Origin: DASQFD01 sp035633255
GTDB lineage: Bacteria > Actinomycetota > Actinomycetes > Actinomycetales > Dermatophilaceae
Length of the DNA stretch: 60,685 nt
Assembly: GCA_035633255.1 (NCBI GenBank)
Contig: DASQFD010000044.1
Location: 1 to 60,685 of the forward strand
Direction: 5' to 3'
Shown here piece by piece: positions 8,219-17,224 of this stretch. The notes beneath the pieces were generated by a model. The model worked only from the letters and a program-made list of their open reading frames with translations, was not told the origin of the DNA and searched no databases. The position numbers and the translations under genes were made by a program. Every line of letters begins with the position of its first letter. Position 1 is the stretch's first letter.

Positions 8219-9693
8219 GCGCCACCTTCGTCGGTATGCCGCGCTTCCCCGTCGCCGCGCGCGCCGCCCTCGGCGACAGCCAGCTCCGGGCCAACCTCGC
8301 CCACGCGACCGGCACCATCCGGGCCAAGCGCGCCGGGGTCGTCGGCGAGCTGCCCGACTGGGAGGAGCTCCGCAAGGCCGGTGCGGCGATCAAGGACGCC
8401 ACCCTCGCCCGGCTCGGCGAGCACCTGGTCGAGCTCGAGGCGGCGCTGACCGAGCGCGGGGCGGTGGTGCACTGGGCGCGGGACGCCGAGGACGCCTGCC
8501 GGGTGGTCGCCGAGGTCGCCACGTCGCACGGCGTCGACGAGGTCGTCAAGGTCAAGTCGATGGCCACCCAGGAGATCGGGCTCAACGAGCACTTGGCCGC
8601 CGAGGGCATCGCCGCGTGGGAGACCGACCTCGCCGAGCTCATCGTCCAGCTGGGCGACGACCTCCCGAGCCACATCCTCGTCCCGGCCATCCACCGGAAC
8701 CGCGCGGAGATCCGGGAGATCTTCCGGACCAGGATGGGCGGGGTCGGCCGGCCGGCGCCCGAGGACCTGCCGGACGACCCGGCGGCGCTCGCCGGGGCGG
8801 CGCGGCTGCACCTGCGGGAGAAGTTCCTCGGGGCGAAGGTCGCGGTCTCCGGCGCCAACTTCGCCGTCGCCGAGACCGGCACCCTCGTCGTGGTCGAGAG
8901 CGAGGGCAACGGCCGGATGTGCCTGACCCTGCCCGAGGTGCTCGTCTCCGTGGTGGGGATCGAGAAGGTCGTGCCGACCTTCTCCGACCTCGAGGTGTTC
9001 CTCCAGCTGCTGCCGCGCTCCTCGACCGGGGAGCGGATGAACCCCTACACCTCCATGTGGACCGGGGTCACCCCCGGTGACGGGCCGCAGGAGGTGCACG
9101 TGGTCCTCGTCGACAACGGCCGGACCCGCGCGCTCGCGGACGAGACGGGCCGGCAGGCGCTGCGCTGCATCCGCTGCTCGGCCTGCCTGAACGTGTGCCC
9201 GGTCTACGAGCGGGTCGGCGGCCACGCCTACGGCTCGGTCTACCCCGGGCCGATCGGCGCCATCCTCAACCCGCTGCTCAAGGGGGTGGGCACCGACCCG
9301 CAGACCGACTCCCTGCCCTATGCCTCGAGTCTGTGTGGGGCCTGCTACGAGGTGTGCCCGGTCAAGATCGACATCCCGTCGGTGCTGGTGGACCTGCGGG
9401 CGCAGGTCGTGGACGCGCACCGCGGCTCCCGGGTCCCCAAGGCGGAGGCGCTCGCGATGCGCGCCGCGTCCGGCGTGCTCTCCCGCCCGGGTGCGATGCG
9501 CGCGGCCGAGCGGGTGTCGGGAGCCGGCAGCACGGCATACCGGTGGGTGGTCGGGCGGCGCGGTGGCGACGGGGCGAGCCTGCCCCGCCTGCCCGGGGTG
9601 GGCAGCCGCTGGACCGACGCGCGGGACGCGCCGACGCCGGCGACCCAGTCGTTCCGGGAGTGGTGGGCCGAGCGTGAGGAGGGACGGCGATGA
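8215..9693 (+). CDS. lutB: L-lactate dehydrogenase complex iron-sulfur protein LutB
   Basis: A 492-residue protein that combines a LutB/YkgF domain (about residues 60-290, with VKSMATQEIGLNEHL and VSGANFAVAETGTLVV) with a ferredoxin-type region. That region carries two cluster motifs, CIRCSACLNVCPVY at about 322 and CGACYEVCPVKIDIP at about 372. The C-terminal 70 residues are the usual LutB tail, ending SFREWWAER. It acts in the cytoplasm with LutA and LutC to oxidise L-lactate and pass electrons to the chain. GTG at 8215 overlaps lutA and the end overlaps lutC by 4 bases, so all three are coupled. Confidence 0.92.
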   Translation: MSATFVGMPRFPVAARAALGDSQLRANLAHATGTIRAKRAGVVGELPDWEELRKAGAAIKDATLARLGEHLVELEAALTERGAVVHWARDAEDACRVVAEVATSHGVDEVVKVKSMATQEIGLNEHLAAEGIAAWETDLAELIVQLGDDLPSHILVPAIHRNRAEIREIFRTRMGGVGRPAPEDLPDDPAALAGAARLHLREKFLGAKVAVSGANFAVAETGTLVVVESEGNGRMCLTLPEVLVSVVGIEKVVPTFSDLEVFLQLLPRSSTGERMNPYTSMWTGVTPGDGPQEVHVVLVDNGRTRALADETGRQALRCIRCSACLNVCPVYERVGGHAYGSVYPGPIGAILNPLLKGVGTDPQTDSLPYASSLCGACYEVCPVKIDIPSVLVDLRAQVVDAHRGSRVPKAEALAMRAASGVLSRPGAMRAAERVSGAGSTAYRWVVGRRGGDGASLPRLPGVGSRWTDARDAPTPATQSFREWWAEREEGRR

Positions 9694-10289
9694 GCGCACG
9701 CGATGACGTCCTGGCGGCGGTCGCGGCCGCGACGTCGGGAGGCGCCGGTGAGGTCGGGGCCATCCCGCGGGACTACCGGCGGCGGCTGGGGCCGGCCGAC
9801 CTGGGCGTCTTCGTGGAGCGGGTCGAGGACTACCGCGCCACGGTGACCCGGTGCCGGCCGGAGGAGCTCGCGGAGACGGTGCGCCGGGTGCTCGGCAGCG
9901 CCGGCCGCGTCGTCGTGCCGGACGGGCTGGGCGTCGACGTCCCCGGTGGTGAGCGGGACACGGGGCTCAGCTCGGTGGAGCTCGACCGGGTCGACGCCGT
10001 CGTGACCGAGTCGTCCGTCGCGGTCGCCGAGACCGGCACGATCGTCCTCGAGCACGGCCCCGGTCAGGGGCGCCGGGCGCTCTCCCTCGTGCCCGACCAC
10101 CACGTGTGCATCGTGCGGACCGACCAGGTGGTCGAGGACGTGCCGGCGGCGCTGGAGCGGCTGGACCCGCTCCGCCCGCAGACCTGGATCAGCGGGCCGA
10201 GCGCCACCAGCGACATCGAGCTCAGCCGGGTGGAGGGCGTCCACGGACCGCGGCGGCTGGACGTCGTGCTCGTGGAGACCCAGGGCTGA
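9690..10289 (+). CDS. lutC: Lactate utilization protein LutC
   Basis: A 199-residue LUD-domain protein, third subunit of the LutABC complex. It shows the family core VTESSVAVAETGTIVLEHGPGQGRRALSLVPDHHVCIV in two adjoining segments and the terminal GPSATSDIELSRVEGVHGPRRLDVVLV. The AETGT strand is also present in LutB, reflecting their shared LUD fold. ATG at 9690 overlaps the lutB stop. Length is slightly below Bacillus LutC (about 240 residues) but all core motifs are kept. Confidence 0.9.
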   Translation: MSARDDVLAAVAAATSGGAGEVGAIPRDYRRRLGPADLGVFVERVEDYRATVTRCRPEELAETVRRVLGSAGRVVVPDGLGVDVPGGERDTGLSSVELDRVDAVVTESSVAVAETGTIVLEHGPGQGRRALSLVPDHHVCIVRTDQVVEDVPAALERLDPLRPQTWISGPSATSDIELSRVEGVHGPRRLDVVLVETQG

Positions 10290-10479
10290 GGCGGGGCAGC
10301 CGACCGGGCGACGACGCGCCGACCCTCGGCGCTGGTCGCCCGGCACGGAACCGCGGGCGCCCCGCGGCGCGCCCGCACTGGCCCGGCGCTCTGCGCCCGC
10401 CGGGGTCGCCCGCCGTGGCATCGTGGCGCTGTCCGACCGCGCGCCCGCCGGTCTCCCCGCACCGACCAGGAGGACCCCC

Positions 10480-10830
10480 ATGCGCCCCGACGACCTGCCC
10501 GACGCCGAGGGGATCGTCGACCTGCGTGAGGTGGCCGAGCGGCTCATCGCCGAGGCCCGCACCGACGACAAGGGTCGGTCCTCGGTGACCGCCGTCCACG
10601 GCGACCGGCTCCGGACCACCGTCATCGCCCTCAACGCCGGGACCGGCATGGGGGAGCACAACTCCCCGGCCGCGGCCACCCTCCAGGTCGTCGCCGGCAG
10701 GGTGCGGGTGTATGCCGGTGAGCGGGCCTGGGAGGTCAGCCACGGCCAGCTGATGGACGTCCCCGACGAGCGTCACGGCGTCGACGCCCTCGAGGACTCG
10801 GTCCTCCTCCTGACGGTGGCCATCGGCTGA
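10480..10830 (+). CDS. Cupin domain protein
   Basis: A 116-residue single-domain cupin. Hydrophobic strands TVIALNAGTGMGEHNSP, ATLQVVAGRVRVYAGE and QLMDVPDERHGVDALED make the two cupin motifs. The usual metal ligands are reduced: only His in GEHNSP and His in ERHGV stand out. Metal binding or enzymatic activity is therefore uncertain. The ATG at 10480 has a perfect AGGAGG ribosome binding site. It follows lutC by 190 bases and is probably a separate unit. A small hairpin lies downstream, before the convergent TetR gene. Confidence 0.75.
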   Translation: MRPDDLPDAEGIVDLREVAERLIAEARTDDKGRSSVTAVHGDRLRTTVIALNAGTGMGEHNSPAAATLQVVAGRVRVYAGERAWEVSHGQLMDVPDERHGVDALEDSVLLLTVAIG

Positions 10831-10978
10831 GGCCGCTGCCCGGCGGGACACCCACGCGGACGCCCCGCCCGTCGACTCTCGGCGTCTCCGACAGGGCGGT
10901 CGCCAGCGCGGAGAAGGTCCTCGGCCGCGCCGGCCCGTGGCGGGCGGCGGTCATGGGTGGGGCACGCTCCTGAAGGTG

Positions 10979-10994
10979 CCGCACGGGCGTGCGG
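10979..10994. terminator. Hairpin between cupin and TetR genes
   Basis: CCGCACG (10979-10985) and CGTGCGG (10988-10994) are perfect complements with a 2-base loop. It lies in the 215-base gap between the convergent cupin and TetR genes. No T-run is present. The rest of the gap shows nothing clear. Confidence 0.3.
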
Positions 10995-11045
10995 TGGTTC
11001 GACGCGCCCACCGCGTCGGGGCCGACAGCGGCGCCGACCCCGCGG

Positions 11046-11816
11046 CTAGGCCCGCGAAGAGGAGTGCGCGGGGCGGACCGGCGGCGTCTGGTGACCCCGG
11101 TGGCCATCTGGGGCCGGCGGGGCCGCATGGCCCGACGGGACGTCGTGGGCCCCATGGACGATGTCGCGGAGGTAGAGGATGGCCATGCGCGCGGCCGCGT
11201 CCAGGAACGCCTCGTCCACCTCCGGCTGGCTCCCCGCGTGGTCGAGCAGGGGCACCACGGCGTAGCTGAGGACGCGGGCCGAGCGCCGGGCCTGCTCCGA
11301 GGACAGGCCCGGCGCCAGGTCCGCCAGCAGCGAGGCGAGCTGGGCGGCGGCCCGCTCCGAGCTCTGCTCGTCGAGACGACGCAGCTCGGGGACCGCGGTC
11401 ATGGCCGTGCGCAGCGCCAGCCCGCCGGCGTCCCGACGACGCAGGTCCGCCGCGGCGCGCAGGGCGGAACGCAGGACGTCCTCCCAGTCCTCGCGGCTGG
11501 CTCTCCTGACCAGCTCATGGAGCAGCTCCACGCGGTACTGCTCCTGGCGCTCGAAGAGCTCGTGGATGATGGCGTACTTGTCCGGGAAGTAGGCGTACAC
11601 CGAGGGGACGGTCACCCCCGCCTTCACGGCGATGGCGTTGGTGCTGACGCCGTCCCACCCGACCTCCTGCAGGAGCGCCGCGGTCGCCGCGAGGATGCGC
11701 TCGTAGGTCGCCCGCGAGCGGGCCTGCGTCGGCCGGCGGCGACGGGCGCTGACGTCCCGACCACCGCGATCCACCTGTGCTCCTCGCTCCCGGGAGCGCT
11801 GGGGCCCCGCGTCCAT
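11046..11816 (-). CDS. TetR/AcrR family transcriptional regulator
   Basis: A 256-residue regulator. The helix-turn-helix is at about residues 33-78 (TYERILAATAALLQEVGWDG then NAIAVKAGVTVPSVYAYFPDKYAI), followed by an all-helical ligand domain (about 90-220) and a Pro/His-rich tail. The ATG at 11816 abuts a perfect palindrome, supporting autoregulation. A GTG 63 bases further in would also keep the whole DNA-binding domain. It is divergent from a small gene and the permease-eut operon, so a link to amine uptake or eut control is possible but not shown. It has no resemblance to the AraC-type EutR of enterobacteria. Confidence 0.85.
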   Translation of the reverse strand: MDAGPQRSRERGAQVDRGGRDVSARRRRPTQARSRATYERILAATAALLQEVGWDGVSTNAIAVKAGVTVPSVYAYFPDKYAIIHELFERQEQYRVELLHELVRRASREDWEDVLRSALRAAADLRRRDAGGLALRTAMTAVPELRRLDEQSSERAAAQLASLLADLAPGLSSEQARRSARVLSYAVVPLLDHAGSQPEVDEAFLDAAARMAILYLRDIVHGAHDVPSGHAAPPAPDGHRGHQTPPVRPAHSSSRA

Positions 11817-11831
11817 TAGGTTCAGAACCTA
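11817..11831. promoter_or_regulatory. Operator palindrome TAGGTTCAGAACCTA
   Basis: A perfect 15-base palindrome (7+1+7) lies directly upstream of the TetR start codon. Position and symmetry are typical of a TetR autoregulatory operator. I did not find a second full copy before the permease at 12343, so control of the eut genes is not established. Confidence 0.6.
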
Positions 11832-11983
11832 CCGGCCGGCCCGGGGCCCGCGGGGCGAAGTCGCCGACCCAGTTGGGCCGGCGCCGGTCCACGGACCGCG
11901 CGGACAGCCGGTCGACGGACGCGCGGCAGGGGAGGCCACGGCCGCCGCGGGTGGGCGTGGCGTCGTGGTGCCATGATCGCCGC

Positions 11984-12187
11984 ATGGTCTCCGACGACCT
12001 GGCCGCACTGGTGCGCTGGGAGGACTCCGGCGGCACGTTCGAGGTGCGAGCGCGCCGGGCCGGCTGGGTCGAGGTCGCCCTGCTCACCTGCGCCCGGGAC
12101 GAGGAGATGGGCCGGCTGCGCTCCAGCGAGCCGGACCTCACGGCATACCTGGACGCGACCGAGCAAGGAGGGCGCGGATCGCGGTGA
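11984..12187 (+). CDS. Small conserved hypothetical protein (67 aa)
   Basis: A 67-residue soluble protein, with RWEDSGGTFEVRARRAGWVEVALLTC reading as a short beta-rich domain. This resembles small actinobacterial proteins of unknown function with the pattern RWEDxGxTWxV...ALxxC...EExxRLxSxxPxLxAYL. The ATG at 11984 is preceded by CATGAT exactly 6 bases away, a good leaderless -10 box, and there is no ribosome binding site. It is encoded alone between the divergent TetR gene and the permease. No function is assigned. Confidence 0.6.
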   Translation: MVSDDLAALVRWEDSGGTFEVRARRAGWVEVALLTCARDEEMGRLRSSEPDLTAYLDATEQGGRGSR

Positions 12188-12342
12188 CCCGCCGGTTCCG
12201 CAGTTCCTGCCTCTCGGCGCCACGGAAAGCCTCGGTCATGAGCAGCAGAACTTGAAGACCCGTGCGCGCGGAGGTCGTGGTGCGCTAAGAAGAGCCATGG
12301 CTGCGGCGACGTCGCCGCTGGCCGGTGGAAGGGAGCCCACCC

Positions 12343-14004
12343 GTGGTCGAGACAGGCAAGCTGGGGCAGGACGAGCAGAGGCTGGCTGAGCTCGGCTACA
12401 AACAAGAGCTGTCCCGCAGCTGGTCGGGGTTCAGCAACTTCGCCATCTCGTTCTCCATCATCTCCATCCTCGCCGGCTGCTTCACGACCTTCGGCCAGGC
12501 GTGGAACAACGGGGGCCCGATCGCGATCTCGATCGGTTGGCCGCTGATCTCGGCGTTCATCCTCGTCATCGGCTTCTGTCTCGCCGAGCTCGTGTCCGCC
12601 TTCCCCACCTCGGGTGGCATCTATTGGTGGGCCACCAAGCTGGGATCACCGCGGGCGGGCTTCTACACCGGGTGGCTCAACCTCATCGGGCTCGTCGCCG
12701 TGACGGCGTCGGTGGCCTACGGGTGCGCGACGTTCTTCGACCTGACGTTCAGCACGTTCAGCTCGTCCTGGGCCGACGGCTACTCCCTCGGGCGGGTGTT
12801 CCTGCTCTTCGTGCTGGTGCTCGTCCTCGTCACCCTGCTCAACGTCTTCCGGGCCCACCTCATGGCGATCCTCAACAACATCTCCGTGTGGTGGCATGTC
12901 TTCGGAGCGCTCGCGGTGGTCCTGATCCTCGTGTTCCTGCCCGAGAAGCACGCGAGCGCCGACTTCGTCTTCACCGAGCGGATCAACAACTCCGGCTTCT
13001 CCGACGGCAGTGCCTCCAGCATCGGCTTCTGGTTCTACGTGCTGCCACTGGGGTTCCTCCTGACGCAGTACACGATCACCGGCTTCGACGCCTCCGCCCA
13101 CCTGTCCGAGGAGACGCACGGCGCCGACTCCAGCGCCGCCAAGGGCGTGTGGAAGTCCATCTTCTACAGCGCGATCGGGGGCTGGATCCTCCTGCTCGCC
13201 TTCCTCTTCGCCGTTCAGGACCCGGCGGGGGTCACCGAGGGCGGCGGCGGCGTGGCGGTGATCTTCTCGCAGGCCCTCTCCTCGGGCTGGGCGGGCACGG
13301 TGCTGCTCATTGCCAGCATCGGGCAGTTCTTCTGCGCCATGGCGTGCCTGACCAGCTGCTCGCGGATGCTGTTCGCGTTCAGCCGCGACGGGGCGGTGCC
13401 CGGCTCGGCGTCGTGGACCAAGCTGACCGCCAAGCGGGTGCCCCGCAACGCCGTGCTCGTCTCCGCCCTGGTCGCCATGCTCATCACCCTGCCGGCCCTC
13501 GCCGAGGTCAACGTCGGGACGCCGGAGGAGCCGATCATCGTCCCGGTGGCGTTCTACGCCGTCGTCTCGGTCACGGTCATCGGCCTCTACCTGGCGTTCC
13601 TCATCCCCATCTGGCTGCGCTGGCGGATGGGTGACCGGTTCCAGCCCGGCCCGTGGACCCTGGGCCGGAAGTACAAATGGATGGCTCCGGTCGCGATCGT
13701 CGAGATCGTGGTCATCAGCGTGTACTTCATCATGCCGACGCTTCCCCGGGGCGTCCCCGGCAACGCCGAGTTCTCCTGGAAGTACGTCAACTACGCCCCG
13801 ATCCTCACCGGGGGGACGCTGCTGGCCCTGACGATCTGGTGGTACGTCTCGGCGCGCCACTGGTTCGTCGGACCGAAGCACACGATCGACCTGCCCCCCG
13901 GGGTCGGCTCCGCCGAGGAGCTCGAGCTGGAGCAGCACGACCAGGGCTTCCTGCCCGGGCCGCACGGGGTCCGGCACCCTGACGACCGTGAACCGAGGGC
14001 CTGA
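12343..14004 (+). CDS. APC superfamily amino acid / amine permease
   Basis: A 553-residue permease with about 12-13 membrane helices. Helix 1 includes GFSNFAISFSIISILAGCFTTFG, which carries the glycine-rich unwinding region. A conserved FPTSGGIYWWATKLG follows, and TITGFDASAHLSEETHGA in the middle is typical of the eukaryotic-type BAT1/GABA permease branch. Because it directly precedes eutN (39-base gap, same strand), it probably imports ethanolamine or a related amine, substituting for EutH. That is inference from position. The GTG at 12343 follows GGAAGGGA. The hydrophilic C-terminal tail has about 45 residues. Confidence 0.85.
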   Translation: MVETGKLGQDEQRLAELGYKQELSRSWSGFSNFAISFSIISILAGCFTTFGQAWNNGGPIAISIGWPLISAFILVIGFCLAELVSAFPTSGGIYWWATKLGSPRAGFYTGWLNLIGLVAVTASVAYGCATFFDLTFSTFSSSWADGYSLGRVFLLFVLVLVLVTLLNVFRAHLMAILNNISVWWHVFGALAVVLILVFLPEKHASADFVFTERINNSGFSDGSASSIGFWFYVLPLGFLLTQYTITGFDASAHLSEETHGADSSAAKGVWKSIFYSAIGGWILLLAFLFAVQDPAGVTEGGGGVAVIFSQALSSGWAGTVLLIASIGQFFCAMACLTSCSRMLFAFSRDGAVPGSASWTKLTAKRVPRNAVLVSALVAMLITLPALAEVNVGTPEEPIIVPVAFYAVVSVTVIGLYLAFLIPIWLRWRMGDRFQPGPWTLGRKYKWMAPVAIVEIVVISVYFIMPTLPRGVPGNAEFSWKYVNYAPILTGGTLLALTIWWYVSARHWFVGPKHTIDLPPGVGSAEELELEQHDQGFLPGPHGVRHPDDREPRA

Positions 14005-14043
14005 CGCCGCCGGCCCGCAAACACGAGATCGAGGACGGACAAC

Positions 14044-14337
14044 ATGCTCATCGCACGGGTCGTGGGATCGGCGGTGGCGACGGCCAAGGACGCCACCCTC
14101 ACCGGCAGGAAGCTGCTGCTGGTCAGGGAGGCGGACCAGACCGGTGCCGAGCAGGGCCCGGTGTTCGTCGCGGTGGACGGTGCCGGCGCCGGCACGGGCG
14201 AGCTGGTGCTCGTGGCGCGCGGCAGCGCCGGCCGGCACTCCAGCACCACGGCTGCCGACCAACCCGTGGACGCCCTCGTGGTCGGCATCCTCGACTCCAT
14301 GGACGTCGGCGGCACGGTCACCTTCCGGAAGAGCTGA
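14044..14337 (+). CDS. eutN: EutN/CcmL family BMC vertex (pentamer) protein
   Basis: A 97-residue BMC-P protein that forms the pentamers capping the 12 vertices of a microcompartment shell. It begins MLIARVVGSAVATAKDATLTGRKLL as family members do. It has the central FVAVDGAGAGTGELVLVARGS strand-loop-strand and the ending DALVVGILDSMDVGGTVTFRKS. Length equals EutN (about 99). The ATG at 14044 is the first strictly eut gene after the permease, with eutA starting 10 bases downstream. Its presence shows that a closed shell can be formed. Confidence 0.95.
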   Translation: MLIARVVGSAVATAKDATLTGRKLLLVREADQTGAEQGPVFVAVDGAGAGTGELVLVARGSAGRHSSTTAADQPVDALVVGILDSMDVGGTVTFRKS

Positions 14338-14347
14338 CGCGCGACCC

Positions 14348-15781
14348 ATGCCCGCCCTCGGCCGCGACGTCCTCTCCGTCGGCATCGACGTCGGGACGAC
14401 CACCACCTCGGTGGTCTTCTCGCACCTCGTGCTGCGCGACGTCGCGCGCCCGGGACAGGTGCCCCGCATCCAGGTGGACGAGAAGTCGATCGTGCACCGC
14501 GGACCGGTGCACCCCACCCCGTTGACCGCTCCGGACCAGATCGACGCCGAGGGGCTGGCCGAGCTCGTCCGCACGGACTACGCGGGGGCCGGCGTCACCC
14601 CCGACCGGATCGAGACCGGCGCCGTCATCGTGACCGGCGAGGCGGCCCGGGCGCGCAACGCCGAGGCCATCCTGCGCGCACTCTCCGGGCAGGCGGGTGA
14701 CTTCGTCGTGTCCGTGGCGGGCCCCAACGCCGAGGCCCAGATCGCGGGCCGCGGCGCCGGCGTCGCACGGTGGTCGGTGGACAACTACGAGCAGGTCACC
14801 AGCGTCGACATCGGTGGCGGCACCTCCAACGCCGCCGTGTTCAACCTCGGGCGGCACGTGTCGTCCTCGGCCGTCGCGGTGGGCGGCCGCCAGGTGGAGG
14901 TGGAGCCGGACGGCACCGTGCGCCGCCTCCCGCCGCCGGGCCGCGCGATCGCGGCAGCCGCCGGGGTGCCCCTTCAGGAGGGCTCCGTCGCCCCGATGGA
15001 GGTTCTTCGCCGCTTCTGCGACGTCATGGCCGACCTCGTCGTCGACCTCGCCGAGGGCACACGCGTCGACGTCCCCGGTGTTCAGCTCACCCCGCCCTTG
15101 CGGGACACCGAGCGCTCCACGTCGGTCTTCCTCACCGGCGGCGTCGGGGCCTGCTACTACGCCCGGCCGCCGGTGGGCACCATGGCGGAGGTGACGGCAT
15201 ACGGCGACGTGGGTCCGCTGCTCGCCGACTGCCTGCACCGCAACGAGCGCCTGAGAAGGCACGTCGTCCGGGAGCCGCCCGAGACGCTCGCCGCGACGGT
15301 GCTCGGCGCCGCCGGTCAGACGGTGACGCTGTCCGGCTCGACCATCTGGACGGACCGCCGGCTCCTGCCGCTGACCAACCTGCCGGTGCTGCGCCCTGCC
15401 CTGCCGGGCCGTGGCGGCGGACCCTCGTTCGCCGAGGCCGTGCAGGACGCGCTCGAGCGCTGGGACCTGCCGGCCGACACCGCGGCCGCCATCGTCGTGG
15501 ACCTCCCGTCCGGGCTCGGCTTCGGCGGGCTCGCCGAGGTCGCCGGGGAGATGGCCGCCTACCACGACGTCGCCGGCCCGGACCGGCCGCTGGTCCTGGT
15601 CATGGAGCAGGACTACGCACAAGTGCTGGGGCAGACCATCCAGGCGGCCCGGCCGGGACTTCCCCTGGTCGTCCTCGACCAGGTCGGGCTGGGGGAGGGC
15701 GACTACCTCGACATCGGCGAGCCGGTCCTCGACGGTCGCGCGGTGCCGCTGTCCATCAAGACGCTGGTGTTCTATGACTGA
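14348..15781 (+). CDS. eutA: Ethanolamine ammonia-lyase reactivating factor EutA
   Basis: A 477-residue actin/Hsp70-fold ATPase. It releases damaged cobalamin from ethanolamine ammonia-lyase so that fresh adenosylcobalamin can bind. Phosphate loops are visible: SVGIDVGTTTTSVVF at the start and SVDIGGGTSNAAVFN at about residue 155. Between them lie the VTGEAARARNAEAIL and VSVAGPNAEAQIAGRGAG segments characteristic of EutA. The C-terminal GDYLDIGEPVLDGRAVPLSIKT ending is also typical. Length matches E. coli EutA (467). It sits between eutN and eutB, as needed for its partner enzyme. Confidence 0.95.
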   Translation: MPALGRDVLSVGIDVGTTTTSVVFSHLVLRDVARPGQVPRIQVDEKSIVHRGPVHPTPLTAPDQIDAEGLAELVRTDYAGAGVTPDRIETGAVIVTGEAARARNAEAILRALSGQAGDFVVSVAGPNAEAQIAGRGAGVARWSVDNYEQVTSVDIGGGTSNAAVFNLGRHVSSSAVAVGGRQVEVEPDGTVRRLPPPGRAIAAAAGVPLQEGSVAPMEVLRRFCDVMADLVVDLAEGTRVDVPGVQLTPPLRDTERSTSVFLTGGVGACYYARPPVGTMAEVTAYGDVGPLLADCLHRNERLRRHVVREPPETLAATVLGAAGQTVTLSGSTIWTDRRLLPLTNLPVLRPALPGRGGGPSFAEAVQDALERWDLPADTAAAIVVDLPSGLGFGGLAEVAGEMAAYHDVAGPDRPLVLVMEQDYAQVLGQTIQAARPGLPLVVLDQVGLGEGDYLDIGEPVLDGRAVPLSIKTLVFYD

Positions 15782-15853
15782 GCCGCGTCCCCGCAGTCCC
15801 GGCGTCGCCCGTCCACCCGCCGCCGGACCGCTCACCGCCCGAGGCGGTGCGCC

Positions 15854-17224
15854 GTGATCCTCGCCTGCACGCTGTTCGGGACGCGTTACGAGTTCCGGGA
15901 CGTCAAGGAGCTGCTCGCCAAGGCCAACGAGGAGAAGTCCGGGGACCGCCTGGCCGGCATCGCCGCGGAGTCCGCGGCCGAGCGGATGGCTGCCAAGCAC
16001 GTCCTCGCCGAGGTCACCCTCGAGACGCTGCGCGCCAACCCCGCGGTGCCGTACGAGGAGGACGAGGTCACCCGGGTCATCGACGACGGCGTCCACGAGG
16101 CGGTCTACGTGGATGTCAAGGGCTGGACGGTCGGCGAGCTTCGCGAGTGGCTGCTCGCCGACACCACCACGGCGGAGATGATCACCCGGGTCGGCAACGC
16201 GCTGACCTCGGAGATGGTCGCCGCGGTCGCCAAGCTGATGAGCAACCTCGACCTCATGCTGGCGGCGAAGAAGATCCGGGTGGTCAAGCACTGCACGAAC
16301 ACCATCGGTATGCCGGGAACGCTCGGCTCCCGCTGCCAGCCGAACCACCCGACCGACTCGGTCGAGGGCATCCGCGCCGAGATCTACGAGGGCCTCTCCT
16401 TCGGGTCCGGCGACAGCGTCATCGGCATCAACCCCTCCGACGACAGCCTCGGCAGCGTGGCGCGCCTGCTCGAGATGACCTACGAGGTCATCACCCGCTG
16501 GCAGATCCCGACGCAGAACTGCGTCCTCGCGCACGTGTCCACCCAGATGGAGGCCATGCGGGCCGGGGCGCCGGTCGGGCTGGTGTTCCAGAGCATCGCC
16601 GGCTCCCAGACGGGCAACGAGTCCTTCGGGGTCAGCGTGGGGATGCTCGACGAGGCGCAGGCGCTCGCCAGGCGGCACGGCGTCGCGACCGGACCCAACT
16701 ACCTCTACTTCGAGACCGGCCAGGGGGCCGAGCTCTCCGCCGACGCCCACCACGGTGCCGACCAGGTGGTCATGGAGGCGCGCTGCTACGGCCTGGCGCG
16801 GCGCTACGACCCGTTCCAGCTCAACACCGTCATCGGGTTCATCGGACCGGAGTACCTCTATGACGCGGGCCAGATCGCACGCGCCGGGCTCGAGGACCAC
16901 TTCATGGGCAAGCTGCACGGCATCTCGATGGGCGCCGACGTCTGCTACACCAACCACGCCCGCTCGGACCAGAACGAGCTGGAGAACCTCGCCGTCCTGC
17001 TCGGCGCCGCCGGGGTCAACTACGTCATGGGCGTCCCCATGGGTGACGACTCGATGCTCTCCTACCAGTCGACGAGCTTCCACGACGCGCCGAGCCTGCG
17101 GCAGCTGCTGGACCTCCGGCCGCTGCCGGAGTTCGAGGCGTGGATGGAGGACCTCGGGCTGCTCGAGGCCGGCCGGCTCACCGAGAGGGCGGGCGACGCC
17201 TCCTTCTTCCTGGGGCGCAGGTGA
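15854..17224 (+). CDS. eutB: Ethanolamine ammonia-lyase large subunit EutB
   Basis: A 456-residue catalytic subunit of the adenosylcobalamin-dependent lyase that splits ethanolamine into acetaldehyde and ammonia. Length equals E. coli EutB (453). Strong signatures include DVKELLAKANEEKSGDRLAG near the start, KHCTNTIGMPGTLGSRCQPN, GDSVIGINPSDDS, the QSIAGSQTGNESFGV stretch and FETGQGAELSADAHHGADQV, ending TERAGDASFFLGR. GTG at 15854 is chosen because it gives the family N-terminus. A copy of the dispersed octamer (16308) lies in the IGMPG codons. EutC overlaps by 4 bases. Confidence 0.97.
   Translation: MILACTLFGTRYEFRDVKELLAKANEEKSGDRLAGIAAESAAERMAAKHVLAEVTLETLRANPAVPYEEDEVTRVIDDGVHEAVYVDVKGWTVGELREWLLADTTTAEMITRVGNALTSEMVAAVAKLMSNLDLMLAAKKIRVVKHCTNTIGMPGTLGSRCQPNHPTDSVEGIRAEIYEGLSFGSGDSVIGINPSDDSLGSVARLLEMTYEVITRWQIPTQNCVLAHVSTQMEAMRAGAPVGLVFQSIAGSQTGNESFGVSVGMLDEAQALARRHGVATGPNYLYFETGQGAELSADAHHGADQVVMEARCYGLARRYDPFQLNTVIGFIGPEYLYDAGQIARAGLEDHFMGKLHGISMGADVCYTNHARSDQNELENLAVLLGAAGVNYVMGVPMGDDSMLSYQSTSFHDAPSLRQLLDLRPLPEFEAWMEDLGLLEAGRLTERAGDASFFLGRR

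Noticed and set aside
12188..14043. Cobalamin riboswitch upstream of the lyase genes
   Set aside because: EutBC needs adenosylcobalamin, so I looked for a B12 box and associated stems before the permease and before eutN. None was recognisable.
14318..17083. A 921-residue minus-strand ORF opposite eutA and eutB
   Set aside because: It is the antisense shadow of strongly conserved genes. Its composition (Arg, Gly, His, Asp rich) is typical of GC-rich antisense frames.
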